A stretch of DNA of 64,000 nt from Marchantia polymorpha subsp. ruderalis (lineage: Eukaryota; Streptophyta; Marchantiopsida; Marchantiales; Marchantiaceae): assembly GCA_037833965.1 (NCBI GenBank), contig AP031356.1, forward strand, positions 10,624,501 to 10,688,500, read 5' to 3'. Below, piece by piece: positions 39,532 through 49,516 of the stretch (positions within the stretch are counted from its first letter, which is position 1; every line of letters begins with the position of its first letter). Position numbers and translations under genes: made by a program. A model generated the notes under the pieces. It was not told the origin of the DNA. It did not search any database and saw nothing but the letters and a program-made list of their open reading frames with translations.

Positions 39532-40543
39532 CGTAGTGCAGTGTAGTGCTAGTTAGGACTTAGAAGGTATAAAATAGTTCCAGGCGTTTTGCCTGGGGTT
39601 CTTTCCCATCAAAAGTGCAGATCAGGAACCCATTTCCTTTGCGTGTTTGTGTCCTTGAGTTCTGTCACCACGCACGAGGAGTTACAACTTAGCATTCCGC
39701 ATTTTGTAGCTGAAGGCCTTCGGCCGAATATTCAGATCTAGTCCATTGGTTAGAGACTTGAGTAGTTCGGATCTGCACCTGCGGGTGACTGCCGATGCTC
39801 AGAGCCAGTGACTAGTTAGATACTTGAACAGTTTTGCCCCTACACCTTCGAGTGTTCCTTTCTGATTGTACTCCCTTGGGATTTTTCCCCTGAATGCCAA
39901 AGTGAAGTTTTGCTACTTCGTGTAAGCCTTGGTTGTAAATTCAGGTTACGCTGCAGCAGGTGCTTTGAGGGTAACCCCTGTAGTATTTCTGGGAATGACA
40001 AGTGCCTGAGAATTCAAACTCTTCAATAGACTGTTGTTGTGTTACTGGAATGTTTCACAGTGAGTCCTTCAGTGCGGACCTGTGTTCTCTGCGCGTTTTG
40101 TGAGTTGAGAGTGTTGTTCACCGCGTCTAAGTGACTTCGATCCGAAGTAGGTAGTCCAAACCGGGTTTCCTACACTAGCAGCAAGCTAGTGGAAGCGTTG
40201 TAAAAGCCGGAGTTGGGAGTCACTACCCGCAGCTTCGCTGAGTGTACTCTGGAGAGACTTTCCCCCCCCTGAAATCTTGAGTAGAGGTCCTAACGGATCT
40301 CTGAGTTGTGTTTCTGTAGTTTCAGGTGTGTGTGTGTGTGTGTGTTACGCTGCACTGTGCGACCTCCGAGTGCGCTCCGAGTGGACACTTGCAGTATTTC
40401 TGGGAGTGACAGTTGCCTGAGAATTCAAACTCCTCAATAGTCTGTTAAAACGTGACACTTTGTACCCTGTGTGTTCCTCTGTCCCTGTGGGTTCGACCTT
40501 TCTACCACTATATTGCAGTTTTAGCCTTTAGTGGGTTATTACA
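39532..40543 (+). repeat. TATA, R and U5 of solo LTR C
   Basis: TATAAAAT at 39568-39575, hairpin just after it, then an R-U5 containing two related ~420-bp units, a TG microsatellite (about 40326-40346) and the TTATTACA end at 40543. No protein-coding potential seen. Confidence 0.85.
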
Positions 40544-40548
40544 AGTGC
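40544..40548. repeat. Target-site duplication of solo LTR C, right copy
   Basis: AGTGC, identical to 13308-13312. It begins the resumed LTR of element B. Confidence 0.9.
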
Positions 40549-41358
40549 TCGACTCGGAGGCTCGACTCGGAGGAGGATCTCAACTCGGAGGATGCTCGGA
40601 GGATGCACGGTACAGCGTGGTCACTCAACACACACACACACACACACACACACACCTGAAACTGGCAAAAAGCACAACTCGGAGGTCGGTCAGGACCTCC
40701 GCTTCGGATTTCAGGAGGAAAGTGTCTCACAAGTTCACTCAGAGGTTCTGCAGGTAGTGCCTCCCACTCCGGCTTTTACTGCCCTTCCGCCAGGAACTAG
40801 CGGGGGTACCCGGACTGGACTTCCCACTTCGGAACGAAGCCTCTACATACGCCGTGGACGTCACCCTCGACTATCACACCAAACGCAGGGAGTGCAGACC
40901 CGACTGAGAACTTACTGAAAACACGATCCAGTAACACACACACAACCTGAATTACAAACCAAGGTTTACACGAAGTAATGAAACTTCACATTGGCATTCA
41001 GGGGAAACTTCCCGTAGGAGTACAATCAGGATATGTCACTCGAAGGAGTAAGGGGGAACTGTTCAAGTATCTAACTCGTAGCCGGCTCTGAGCATCAGAA
41101 ATCACCCGCAGGTGCAGATCCGCACTACTCAAGTCTCTAACCGGGTACTAGCTCTGAACATTCAGCCGAAGGCCTTCAACTACAACATACGGTAACTTCG
41201 CTATGCTGCAGCTTCTCTACGTGGTGCCAGGACCAAATGCACAAACACGCCAAGAGAGTGAGTTCCTGATCTGCACTTCCGAAACTGGAAGAGTCCCAAG
41301 GCAAAACGCCTTGATCTACTTTATACTCTCAAAAGATCCTAACTAGCACTACGCTATC

Positions 41359-44004
41359 CTATCTACCACTCGCAGCATCTGCGCGAAACCAAACTACTCT
41401 ACTGCACTCAGCAGATCCGGTGCTGCGCCTCCTGCGCGCCGGACTGCTCCGCTTACTATCTCTACCTTGCCAGTCTTCCGACCGGCTGCGTAACCCCAGG
41501 CGTCGGAGCGCTGTGGTGACTTCCGACTGCAAGTGCGCCATAGTGTCGCGCGCACCCGACAAGAAGGTTTCTAATTTTCTTGCCACTCGCCGCCGACTCC
41601 GACTGTCACCCTCCGTCAATGCCGCCGCCCGAAGCTCGAACTCCCGGAGTGTAATCCTCTCTTGAGCTGCCACCTCCCAATGGGCGTATCCTTTTAGACA
41701 ACGAGTCACCTGTGCCGCCAACTCTCCTCGCGCCCTGCAGCTGCTCTCCACCTCGGCCAGCTGCATTTCTAAACCCGCACGTTGTGCCCTCAAATCCGAG
41801 CACTCGGATTGCAAGTTGCACAACAACTCCTCATCCTCCTTGCGGGCTCTTTGACTTTCTTCTAAGGCGCGCGTCTGGCGCGCAAGCTCGGCTGCTAGGA
41901 CTTGGTTCTGTCTCCGCTCCTCCTGCAATTCCGACTCGATCTTTGCCCGTATTAGTTCGGCATCCGCCTGACTTTTCGTCGCCGCATCCTGCACCTGCTG
42001 CTGCAAGGCTTGGTATAGCTTCTGGGTGACCGCCAGGTGTTGTCGGAGGGCGGTGTTCCTATCCACATATACTCCGCACCTAGAGGCCCACTTTGCCACC
42101 TTGCTCCTCGTCCTTCTCCTGATAGTCTCCACATAAGACTGCGGTTTTAAAGCACTTGCGTATTTGGATGTCTTGCGATCCAGATATCGCAGGAGTGGAA
42201 CTATCTGTTCGCACAGCACCCCTGTTGGCGTTTTCTGCACCGAATCCGCTTCTTGCTCTTCCGAGCTCGTTTCATCCTCAGTCTCGAGGATTTCAGTCGC
42301 CACCGAATCCCTTGGCGACTCCCTGGAACTGTGGCGCGCAGCAGCTTCCGCTGCGACTGCTGCTCCACTGCCTGCTAAAATATCCAAGGCAGTGGGAGAT
42401 CCCACTGCTTGAGCCCCTGTTCCGGCTCGATCTTCGGTTTGTGAAGGGGTCGACGCCGCAGTGACTTTTGTCACTCTTGCACCGCCCGCTTCTGCTGCCT
42501 GTCCTTCCGGCGCAATCTGCGCGGAAGGTGTCCTTGCTGAAGGTGCGTCCGCCGAAGGCGTCCGCACACTGGTCGTTGGCCCCATCCGTCTCGCAGTCGG
42601 CGAATCCGGCTGACTCTCTGTCGTCCGACTCACAGTCGGCCGACCAGCAGTTGTCCGACTGGGAGTCGGATATACCCTGCGCGTCTTGACTCCACTTGGC
42701 CTACTTGCTGGTGGCGTTCTTCCAGAAGTGCCTTCCGCCGAAGACGACCCTCTGAGGATTGTTGGCTCGTCAGCCAAACTCTCTTCTGCTTCCGGCCTGC
42801 TGTCCGGTTCAACGCGCCGTTCAGTTGGCCTTCCTTCCGCTTGTCGGCCTTCAGTCATCCGACTCGCAGTCGGCCGACTGTCAGTCCGTCCATCTCCTCC
42901 CGAAGGCCGTGGTGCCTTCTGAGCAGAAGTATCTGCCGTCTTCCCTAGGATCTGCGCGATTATCTCTTCCTGTGTGGGATTCCGCCGGGTCGGAGTTCGC
43001 CCGGTCTCCTCAGTAACAGTTGGCATTTTGCGTGCCCTCTGTTTTGGTCGACTGTGAGGCTCGGGGGTGGGCCGACCACGAGTCGGCGCAGCTGGCACTT
43101 CCGGCTGCCTGTCCTCAGGTCTCTCATCCCACTTCCGCTTTCGCGGAATGCGCTCACTTCGACGTTCTTCTGCTGCTCTTGCTGGAGCCGGAGCCGGAGG
43201 CGTACTAGCAGGTTCCTCGTCCGGATCCGTGTCTACTTCGGCCTCCCTTGAATATCTACCTGGATAAGTCCGGGTCAGCTGTGGAAACCGTGTTTTCTCA
43301 GCATTTGTCAAACATCCCATCGCCCGGTAAAACACGATTAAGTAAGGCGATAGATGATTGAGGGTTCCTCCCTTCTCTTCTTGCGCATGTTGGCGCGTCA
43401 CCTTCCACAGGAGCCGTGCCCAATGCACCGGAGCTCCTGACAACACTAGCTCCACAAACTCTACCTGCCAACCATGCATGTAAGCGGTCTTGGTCGGCTG
43501 CAATATCTGCAGCAATGCCGTCGCGACATTTCTCCGCAATCGATCCTTGTAATCCCGTGTCCGGAAACCGTTCTTGGGATGTCTGGCCACTTTGAAGAGC
43601 TCATTGTAAGAGACTTCTTCCTCCTGGGACACCTTCACGCTGTCGGCCTCGAAGAGGAGATCCCCTTCCTCGCCGGCACACCTGCCCAACACCTGCGCCC
43701 AATTGCAAATGTCCCATCTCTCTGGGTGTGGGCGAAATCCGCGAGAAGGCTTGTGTCTCTCCTGCAGATACTCGCGCACCATCTCCGGACATGTCCAATT
43801 CCACCCCCATAGGAGAAAATCGAGCTTCAGCCTCAACAGCACATCTTGAAATGCGCGTAGACCGATCTGCGGCACCTTGAGTGGAGACACTCGCAGCTGG
43901 GGAACCTTCGACATTGCGTTGCCTGCACACACAAACGTTCTCCCTTTTGCTCGCTCTCTCACAATCGCCACTGCGCGTCGGCCACTCAAGCACTGACTGC
44001 TCAC
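41359..44004 (-). CDS. U3-encoded ORF of element B, diverged and whole-looking (881 codons)
   Basis: Paralogue of the D and E ORF. The N-terminal domain aligns by eye (LDFLLWGWNWTCPEMVREYL, WAQVLGRCAGEEGDLLFEADSVKVS, NGFRTRDYKDRLRRNV, GGTLNHLSPYLIVFY), and so does the C-terminal part (VPLLRYLDRKTSKYA, IRRRTRSKV, CLKGYAHWEVAAQERITLREFEL, GLRSRSEDWQGR, RRRRSTGSAECS). The linker between them is different and shorter, built of Thr/Arg/Pro/Ser-rich repeats (TPSADAPSARTPSAQ), and the coiled coil has changed sequence but kept its character. The start at 44004 is the first in-frame Met; an internal Met (AMSKVPQ) is nearer the conserved block. Function unknown. Confidence 0.75.
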   Translation of the reverse strand: MSSQCLSGRRAVAIVRERAKGRTFVCAGNAMSKVPQLRVSPLKVPQIGLRAFQDVLLRLKLDFLLWGWNWTCPEMVREYLQERHKPSRGFRPHPERWDICNWAQVLGRCAGEEGDLLFEADSVKVSQEEEVSYNELFKVARHPKNGFRTRDYKDRLRRNVATALLQILQPTKTAYMHGWQVEFVELVLSGAPVHWARLLWKVTRQHAQEEKGGTLNHLSPYLIVFYRAMGCLTNAEKTRFPQLTRTYPGRYSREAEVDTDPDEEPASTPPAPAPARAAEERRSERIPRKRKWDERPEDRQPEVPAAPTRGRPTPEPHSRPKQRARKMPTVTEETGRTPTRRNPTQEEIIAQILGKTADTSAQKAPRPSGGDGRTDSRPTASRMTEGRQAEGRPTERRVEPDSRPEAEESLADEPTILRGSSSAEGTSGRTPPASRPSGVKTRRVYPTPSRTTAGRPTVSRTTESQPDSPTARRMGPTTSVRTPSADAPSARTPSAQIAPEGQAAEAGGARVTKVTAASTPSQTEDRAGTGAQAVGSPTALDILAGSGAAVAAEAAARHSSRESPRDSVATEILETEDETSSEEQEADSVQKTPTGVLCEQIVPLLRYLDRKTSKYASALKPQSYVETIRRRTRSKVAKWASRCGVYVDRNTALRQHLAVTQKLYQALQQQVQDAATKSQADAELIRAKIESELQEERRQNQVLAAELARQTRALEESQRARKEDEELLCNLQSECSDLRAQRAGLEMQLAEVESSCRARGELAAQVTRCLKGYAHWEVAAQERITLREFELRAAALTEGDSRSRRRVARKLETFLSGARDTMAHLQSEVTTALRRLGLRSRSEDWQGRDSKRSSPARRRRSTGSAECSRVVWFRADAASGR
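42625..42873. repeat. CCGACT-n3-AGTCGG palindromes in B's U3 ORF linker
   Basis: Three 15-bp copies with 6-bp arms: 42625-42639, 42655-42669 and 42859-42873, plus partial ones nearby (for example around 43066-43090). They lie in the low-complexity linker and are not seen in the A, C, D, E or F LTRs. Confidence 0.7.
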
Positions 44005-45268
44005 TCTCTTTGCAATCGTCCAAGATCGCTACTCACAATTCTTTCAAGGTCCGCCAAGATCCTTGCGCAACTCGTCTCCGCACTCTCTACTCTCACTGCA
44101 GGTCGCTCCGCCCTTGCGCGTAATCTTGGAAACTGGAAATCGCAAAGTCAAGAATGAGGGAATGAGACTGGAGCGCAGTCTTTTCTTCTCCGATTTCAAG
44201 AACGTCCAACGTTCTTACTGGTTGCAATGTACGCAGCCGGCTATACAGCTTAACGGTTTGCCCTTTGCATGCGCAAATTCACGTCTCCGCACTGCGCGCA
44301 TTCGCATGCTTAAACGTTGAATTCTCCCGCCGCCGCCACCTTCCGGACTCGAGTCCGCTGCAGGGTGTACGTCGGCCCTGTTGTCTTTTCCTAACCCGTC
44401 CCTCACCGGAGGCGTGTCGCCGCTGGTGCGTTCATCATCCGTCGGCGCCTTGCTGGAGGCGCACATCCAGCCGGAGCGAATTACGCCGGCGCAGTCGTAC
44501 CACCTATTTTGTCCTTTATGCCTCGTCCGTTGCTGCCGGCGCATACCTGCCAGCGCAACTCATGCCAGCGCATCCGGCCGTCAGCGCCACGTCGGAGGCG
44601 TACATCCGACCGGCGCTTTCCTTCCATGGACAGCCGCCAAAGGCGCTTCCGACTCAGAGTTGGTTTCCTCCTATGAGCGCATGATTCCGCCGAAGGCGCA
44701 TCGCCGAGGGCGTACGGGAATCCTTTCCGGCTGTGAACCCTAGCGCGAACGGCGCATGTCCGGCTACGAGTTTTCCGACGCTCATAACTTCTCCATTCCT
44801 GATCCATCTCCGACGCTCTTAGGCTCGTTAGAACGAGCGTCCCGAGCTCTTTCTAATGCAACTTCAACCAACTGGATTTACCGTGTATCCCGATTGTTAT
44901 GAAGGTTTCCCCTTTCCGCGCTAGCGGCGCTTCGCCGAAGGCGCACTCATGGTCGGACGCCTTTAGAGGTCCGGGCCCTTCTCCTGACGTCTTTAGCAAA
45001 ACCTCCTCCTGAGGTGTCTGCGCCGGAAGCGTAGCTTCCTTATACGAGGGAGGCGCGTGAGTAGAGACACCTCAAAAAGGAGCTTTTGCCGAAGGCGTCG
45101 AAGACGTTGGCGTTGGTACATCCGACTACGTGATTCTTTGTGCCCTCGTGACGATCTCATCAATCCACTCTATTTAGCGTACCCTTCTCTAGCTACAAAC
45201 ACTGCTTTGGTACTAGTTTTCTAAAATTGTTTAAATTCTGCAAAAAAAACAAAAAGTGTGTTACCACA

Positions 45269-47380
45269 CAATTGTTCTCTTGTGTGTCCTGTGTGATGTG
45301 TTGAAAAGGTTGCAGCAGGACCGAACAGGTTGTTCTCTTATGTGTTTAGTTTGATCAGTTGAACAGGTTGGAGCGGGCCATTCAAGCAAACATAACTCTA
45401 TATCTGATTATGATGAAAATATTACTCGATGGGACCAATTGTAACACAAATAGCTTGATCGTATCCATCATGTATCTTTTTATCTAATATTACCCCACCA
45501 ACGGCACACTTCACCAATGTTCTAATATTGATCAACTTTACAAGAGTGTAGAATGAGGGAAGTTCATGGATGGAATAAACATTTTTTTCAATGCAAAGAA
45601 CGTTATAGAACTCTGAGACAATTTATGTAAAGCTGAGTGCCACTACATTGCTCTTGGTCTCCGACGAGCTCCATCCTGCGAGAGTGATCACCTCGCTCTT
45701 GTTAAAAACGTAAACGAATGCCCACAGCATGGTTGTGGAGATGCATGGCGTGTATTGTTTGCGGGACATACTCAACCCAAGTTCAATTCTCAATAAGTTC
45801 TGTATATAGTTTCGCTGTAAGAAATTGACTTGAACCAGAAATTCAGTGAGGATTAATTCGGTTTGGGTGAATTATATTAGGGGAGTCCCCTCCTACAGCA
45901 AGAAAGAGAGTTATTTTTTCTTAGCCTTTTTTATGATTCCCTTACACATCCAAATTCAATACGGATCGATCGAAATTGCTTGCACAGCATGAATGCTGTA
46001 GCTGAGAAGATGTGGCAAATACATTACACTCAATAGATAGTCCACTGAACACATCACAGTTGGCATGTAACTAAATTTAACTTGAAACATGCTTCACATC
46101 ACATCAAAAAGAAATGAAATCGAGTCCGACTTTTACTGCTGTGACTTGTGCTAGCCCTCTCGTTCATCTCAAGGTCATTCGCAAAATTGGCTGTATAAAT
46201 AGGATCAAAGATTCAACCAAGTTGGAATTTTCAAGCTGTCACTTCCTCACACTAAAGCATGCAGCACATAGTTACATAAAACATTTTTTTTCTTGGATGA
46301 AGATGTGACGTCAATGGATCCCATGGGATTAGTACACGTGCCATGTTAATACATTGTATTGACATGACACACAGTTTAGGATCAAGTCTCAAGTAATATT
46401 GATGGACTTGACTTCCGCATTCATTTGGAAGCTATGTCCATCCATACCCACCAACAAACAATAATAATCCTTGCCCTACCATGAACAATAATGTCAAACT
46501 CATGAACATGGTTGAGTTTGGACATAGATATAGCCTAGCCATGCACATTCAGAGTTTCGAAAGGGGGTCAAGGAATACAGTAAAAAACTATAGGAAGACC
46601 CGCCAATTACAGCATTGGCCAACCTGTAACACGGGGCAAACCCCAAGAGCATCACAATGCAAAATATTTACTATTGCATAAAATTATTCTTTACCACGAA
46701 CGCTGGACTTTATTATTGGTATTTTATTGTTAAAAAATGAATTGGCTCAAGATAGGTAGATAAACTGAAACCGTTACAAGAATATCCGGCGAATTCTTTA
46801 AGTAATATTCTCTCCTCACTTGTGGTCTCTCTCCTTAAATAACTGAAGTCTTCATGGCTCTACAATTTAGACGAGAGCAGTCTTGTGGCTTGTTGCAAAG
46901 CAACAAAAACTTCATGAACATGAATCTTCAGTATTTGGTTGCAAAAAAATAGTTCGGCAGCCAAAACTTTAGCTGTTTCTCCAGCTATGGTACAACTTTT
47001 ACTCGAATATATGATGGTAGTAGTCTAAACTGGTTCATTGCAAATGTAGTTACTTTGCTAAAATGATAACTAGTCAGCATCTGAACCACGAAACACCCTC
47101 TTGATGTTACGAGTAGCAGTCATAGCGACGACACCGAACAATACAGTTAGATCAGAAGTACAGTGGATCATGTGATGGATGTGGGAGCGGAGCCCGTGCC
47201 AAGATGGAGAAGGAACCTGACGTCGGGGAAAGTCTTCTCGAGAAGGTACCCGGGTGCCCGTAGGTATCTCCTTGCTCCACATGCAAACATCCGCAAGAGT
47301 TTGCTTGAAAGACCCTATATAAGCAAGCATCTGGTGGATTTGTAAGCATGGATCGCTGCTTTCCATCTCGTTGACGTAAA
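45269..47380. other. Host intergenic DNA upstream of the dirigent gene
   Basis: AT-rich sequence that differs sharply from the GC-rich LTRs. No convincing gene: the short open frames lack codon bias or recognisable domains. From about 46089 to about 46960 it matches 63167-64000 in the same orientation at roughly 93-95% identity by eye. Confidence 0.7.
46089..46960 (+). repeat. Segmental duplication, copy 1
   Basis: Direct repeat of 63167-64000, starting at GCTTCACATCACATCA in both. Copy 2 runs off the window, so homology beyond 46960, including the dirigent gene, cannot be judged here. Confidence 0.88.
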
Positions 47381-47387
47381 TATAAAA
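47381..47387 (+). promoter_or_regulatory. Candidate TATA box of the dirigent gene
   Basis: TATAAAA, 155 bp before the ATG at 47542. A second candidate, TATATAAG, is at 47316-47323. Placement by sequence and distance only. Confidence 0.4.
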
Positions 47388-47541
47388 CTTGAGCGCTCGG
47401 GATCATTCGTATGCGCAAGAAAGAAGGCCATCTATTTACAGGGTCTGAGAACCATCTCTCGAGCTGGGCGACCTGAGCGACGCGGTCACAGTCTTTTTCT
47501 AAAACTAGCGGGTTTTCGAATTCCAGACTTACAGCGACAGC

Positions 47542-48087
47542 ATGGAGAGAACACATATGACGTCGACTCTGGCCGTGTTTCTCAGCGCGCTCTGCATCCT
47601 TTCCTCAAGATGCTGTACCCCGGCGAGCGCCATGACGATGAAGGAGGTCAACTTCACGTACTACTTGCACGACAACTTCGTGCCGCCAGACGTTACCGCT
47701 GTAGCAGTGGCCGGCGCCAACGCCAGTATCATGGGCCCATCTCATCTCGGGGATACCATCGCCTTCGACAGCGTGCTCAGGGAGACAGCTTCTAGTGCTT
47801 CAGCTCAAATCGGGCACTTCTCGGGCTTATCAGTGTCGCTCAGCAATCCGCAAGAGAAGTTCATTTTATTCGTGCTGAATATTACACTCCACGGCTACTC
47901 CGGAACCATCTCAGGCTCTGCCAGGTTCAACATCACCGCCCCTACTTGGGAGGAGGCCGTCAGCTCTGGCACGGGTTCCTTCAGAGGAGTGGCAGGCCAC
48001 TTGATAGTCAGCGCAGTCTCTTTCCGAAATGGTATTTCCGTTCTCAAGTACGACGCCAATCTGATACTTCCAGATCACTCTCACTGA
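47542..48087 (+). CDS. Dirigent-like protein, secreted (181 aa)
   Basis: Host gene, single exon. The N-terminus has a hydrophobic signal peptide (residues ~7-30, probable cleavage after PASA). The rest fits the dirigent/allene-oxide-cyclase-like beta-barrel: NFTYYLHDN near the start, GDTIAFDSVLRE, then FVLNITLHGYSGTISGSARFNI, followed by the characteristic SSGTGSFRGVAGHLIVSAV. Possible N-glycosylation sites are at Asn37, Asn60, Asn113 and Asn130. Dirigent proteins act in the cell wall, steering the stereochemistry of phenoxy-radical coupling in lignan or lignin formation; the substrate here is unknown. The length is typical. Met6 (47557) is an alternative start giving a more standard signal peptide. 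The gene is flanked by solo LTRs and lies in a duplicated segment. Confidence 0.85.
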   Translation: MERTHMTSTLAVFLSALCILSSRCCTPASAMTMKEVNFTYYLHDNFVPPDVTAVAVAGANASIMGPSHLGDTIAFDSVLRETASSASAQIGHFSGLSVSLSNPQEKFILFVLNITLHGYSGTISGSARFNITAPTWEEAVSSGTGSFRGVAGHLIVSAVSFRNGISVLKYDANLILPDHSH

Positions 48088-49511
48088 TCTCATCATTCGC
48101 AAGGCTTTCGAGCGGATTGCAGTCGAAGTGCTGTCTAGTTGAGCCGAGAGCTGGCGGCTGACATCCTTGACGTGTAAGTTTGCATGAAGAAATGATTTCC
48201 ACAATAATGCCACTCGGTAGTTCTCAGAGATCAGATTCATTCTTCTATTACACCCCTTCATCAGGATTTGTTTCATTTTGTTGTGTGCCCATGCAACATA
48301 CAGTCGTAGTGAGAGTTCTGCCTTCTTACTCAGTCACTTGGATGGCCCACGTGCATGCTCACCCATAGAGTCCTTCACACCGCAATGCCATCTCTCCACT
48401 TCATGATGACAAGAAATGTAAACCCGGATCGAGCGAATGGTATTCATGTCGGTAAATGTATTTGTTCCAGACAGACAAGCAGCTTGTTCCGTATATAGCC
48501 TACTTTCCGTTTCGCTGTAACTTTGAATAGAAAAAGAAGTAACGAGACTATTGGACTCCAAAATCCTTTTAGATCAAATTTGTATGTGATACGTGCTGCA
48601 ATGTACCGTGACACGTACCTTTTATTCTTAGTTTATATTGTGTACAAATATCTTACGATAAATTAAAGCTGATGATTATGGGATTCTCGACAGCACTTGG
48701 AGTTATCGAACTTGGATTGTATGCGTGAACTCAAGCGGTGTTCTTGGATATTGATTGTTGGGGACCAATCGTTACTTATATTAACACATAAGAAAAATGA
48801 ACACAATGGATTGTACACGAAGTAAAATATTGTTTTGAATCTATTTGAGCTAAATAAGCGGAGGTTCATTGATTGGTTTCTTGTTAGAAGTTAGAAATTA
48901 GAAGTTAGATTCGAAGTTAGAAAACACATATATGAACAGATAGGAGAGTCGATGAGTAGAAGGTAGAAAATATTGTCTTTACATTCAATACTAGAAAAGT
49001 ATGTGTAAGAAAAATAAATTTCATAAAGTAGGTTACTTTGAAAACCTGCTTTTATTTTATTGATGGTTCTAGATATTAAAATTAAAATTCAAGTAAAGCC
49101 TATCATAAAATCATTAAAGAAAATTACAATTTCTATAGAAGTTAATTTTAATTTCAAAAAAATTCTATGAGAAGAATGTTAAATTCTTGTTAAAGCGGTT
49201 AATTTTTGTTCTCAGATACTAATTTGAAATCATCTTTAGTATAGAGTTATTCATAATTTTTTTTTAAAAATGTATTCAAGTTTTGATACAGAACTCTAAA
49301 TTTTGATGAACATTCAAGATAAATAGAGATGAATGCAAATTAAGATAAGACAAAAGGTTATGATTATTTCAATATTAAATATTTTAAACATTTTTTACAT
49401 GATTTTGTAATATTTGAATAAATTGTGATTCACATTTATACCAGATAAATTTGGCTAATCATAATGATTTTAGAATGCTGACTTTCATATGGATAACACT
49501 TGTTATAAGGT
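48088..49511. other. Host intergenic DNA, AT-rich
   Basis: 3' flank of the dirigent gene, becoming very AT-rich after about 48600. No gene is supported. A short run of degenerate GAAGTTA units is at 48883-48920. No unambiguous polyadenylation signal was picked. Confidence 0.6.
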
Positions 49512-49516
49512 ATTAC
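49512..49516. repeat. Target-site duplication of solo LTR F, left copy
   Basis: ATTAC, repeated at 62696-62700 directly outside the other end of F. Confidence 0.9.

Larger units (their letters stand above)
13313..40543 (+). mobile_element. Element C: solo LTR, split by element D
   Basis: A single plus-strand LTR in two pieces: 13313-15720 (TGTGG start, GC-rich U3, first third of the U3 ORF) and 37662-40543 (remaining ORF, TATA, R-U5, TTATTACA end), together about 5.29 kb. It is flanked by a perfect 5-bp duplication AGTGC. No internal region, primer-binding site or polypurine tract adjoins it, so it is a solo LTR, normally left by LTR-LTR recombination. Element D lies between the pieces, flanked by GGACA (15716-15720) and GGACC (37662-37666), a probable target duplication with one change. 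Confidence 0.9.
8022..45268 (-). mobile_element. Element B: Ty3/gypsy element of a diverged subfamily, host of the left nest
   Basis: Minus-strand element. It reads from the LTR start at about 45268 (TGTGGTAACACAC) to 40544, then, after the inserted solo LTR C and its contents (13313-40543), from 13312 to the LTR end at 13157. A primer-binding site (13117-13134), gag-protease (to 13073) and pol (10145-8022) follow. Pol is cut by the insertion of element A and continues left of the window with the 3' LTR. The 5-bp AGTGC at 13308-13312 and 40544-40548 is C's target duplication. Pol is close to that of A and D, but gag and especially the LTR ORF are clearly diverged. It is the oldest element of the nest by position and is broken. 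Confidence 0.88.
40544..45268 (-). repeat. Element B 5' LTR, main part
   Basis: Minus strand from TGTGGTAACACAC at 45268 to the insertion of C at 40544. With 13157-13312 it gives an LTR of about 4.9 kb. It has the same plan as the other LTRs (U3 ORF, TATA at 41318-41325, hairpin 41297-41313, R-U5 with a CA microsatellite at about 40628-40655), but nucleotide similarity is low outside coding blocks. Bases 44005-45268 hold the upstream U3, with GC-rich palindromic patches and no supported gene. The outer end could be up to 2 bp longer (TGTGTGG). Confidence 0.85.

Noticed and set aside
13313-40543. Solo LTRs as DNA transposons with terminal inverted repeats and their own ORF
   Set aside because: The same unit flanks gag-pol with adjacent primer-binding sites and polypurine tracts in A, B, D and E, so it is an LTR.
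47152-47556. A 134-codon minus-strand frame upstream of the dirigent gene
   Set aside because: No recognisable domain. It overlaps the likely promoter and 5' UTR of the dirigent gene and has a low-complexity, biased product.
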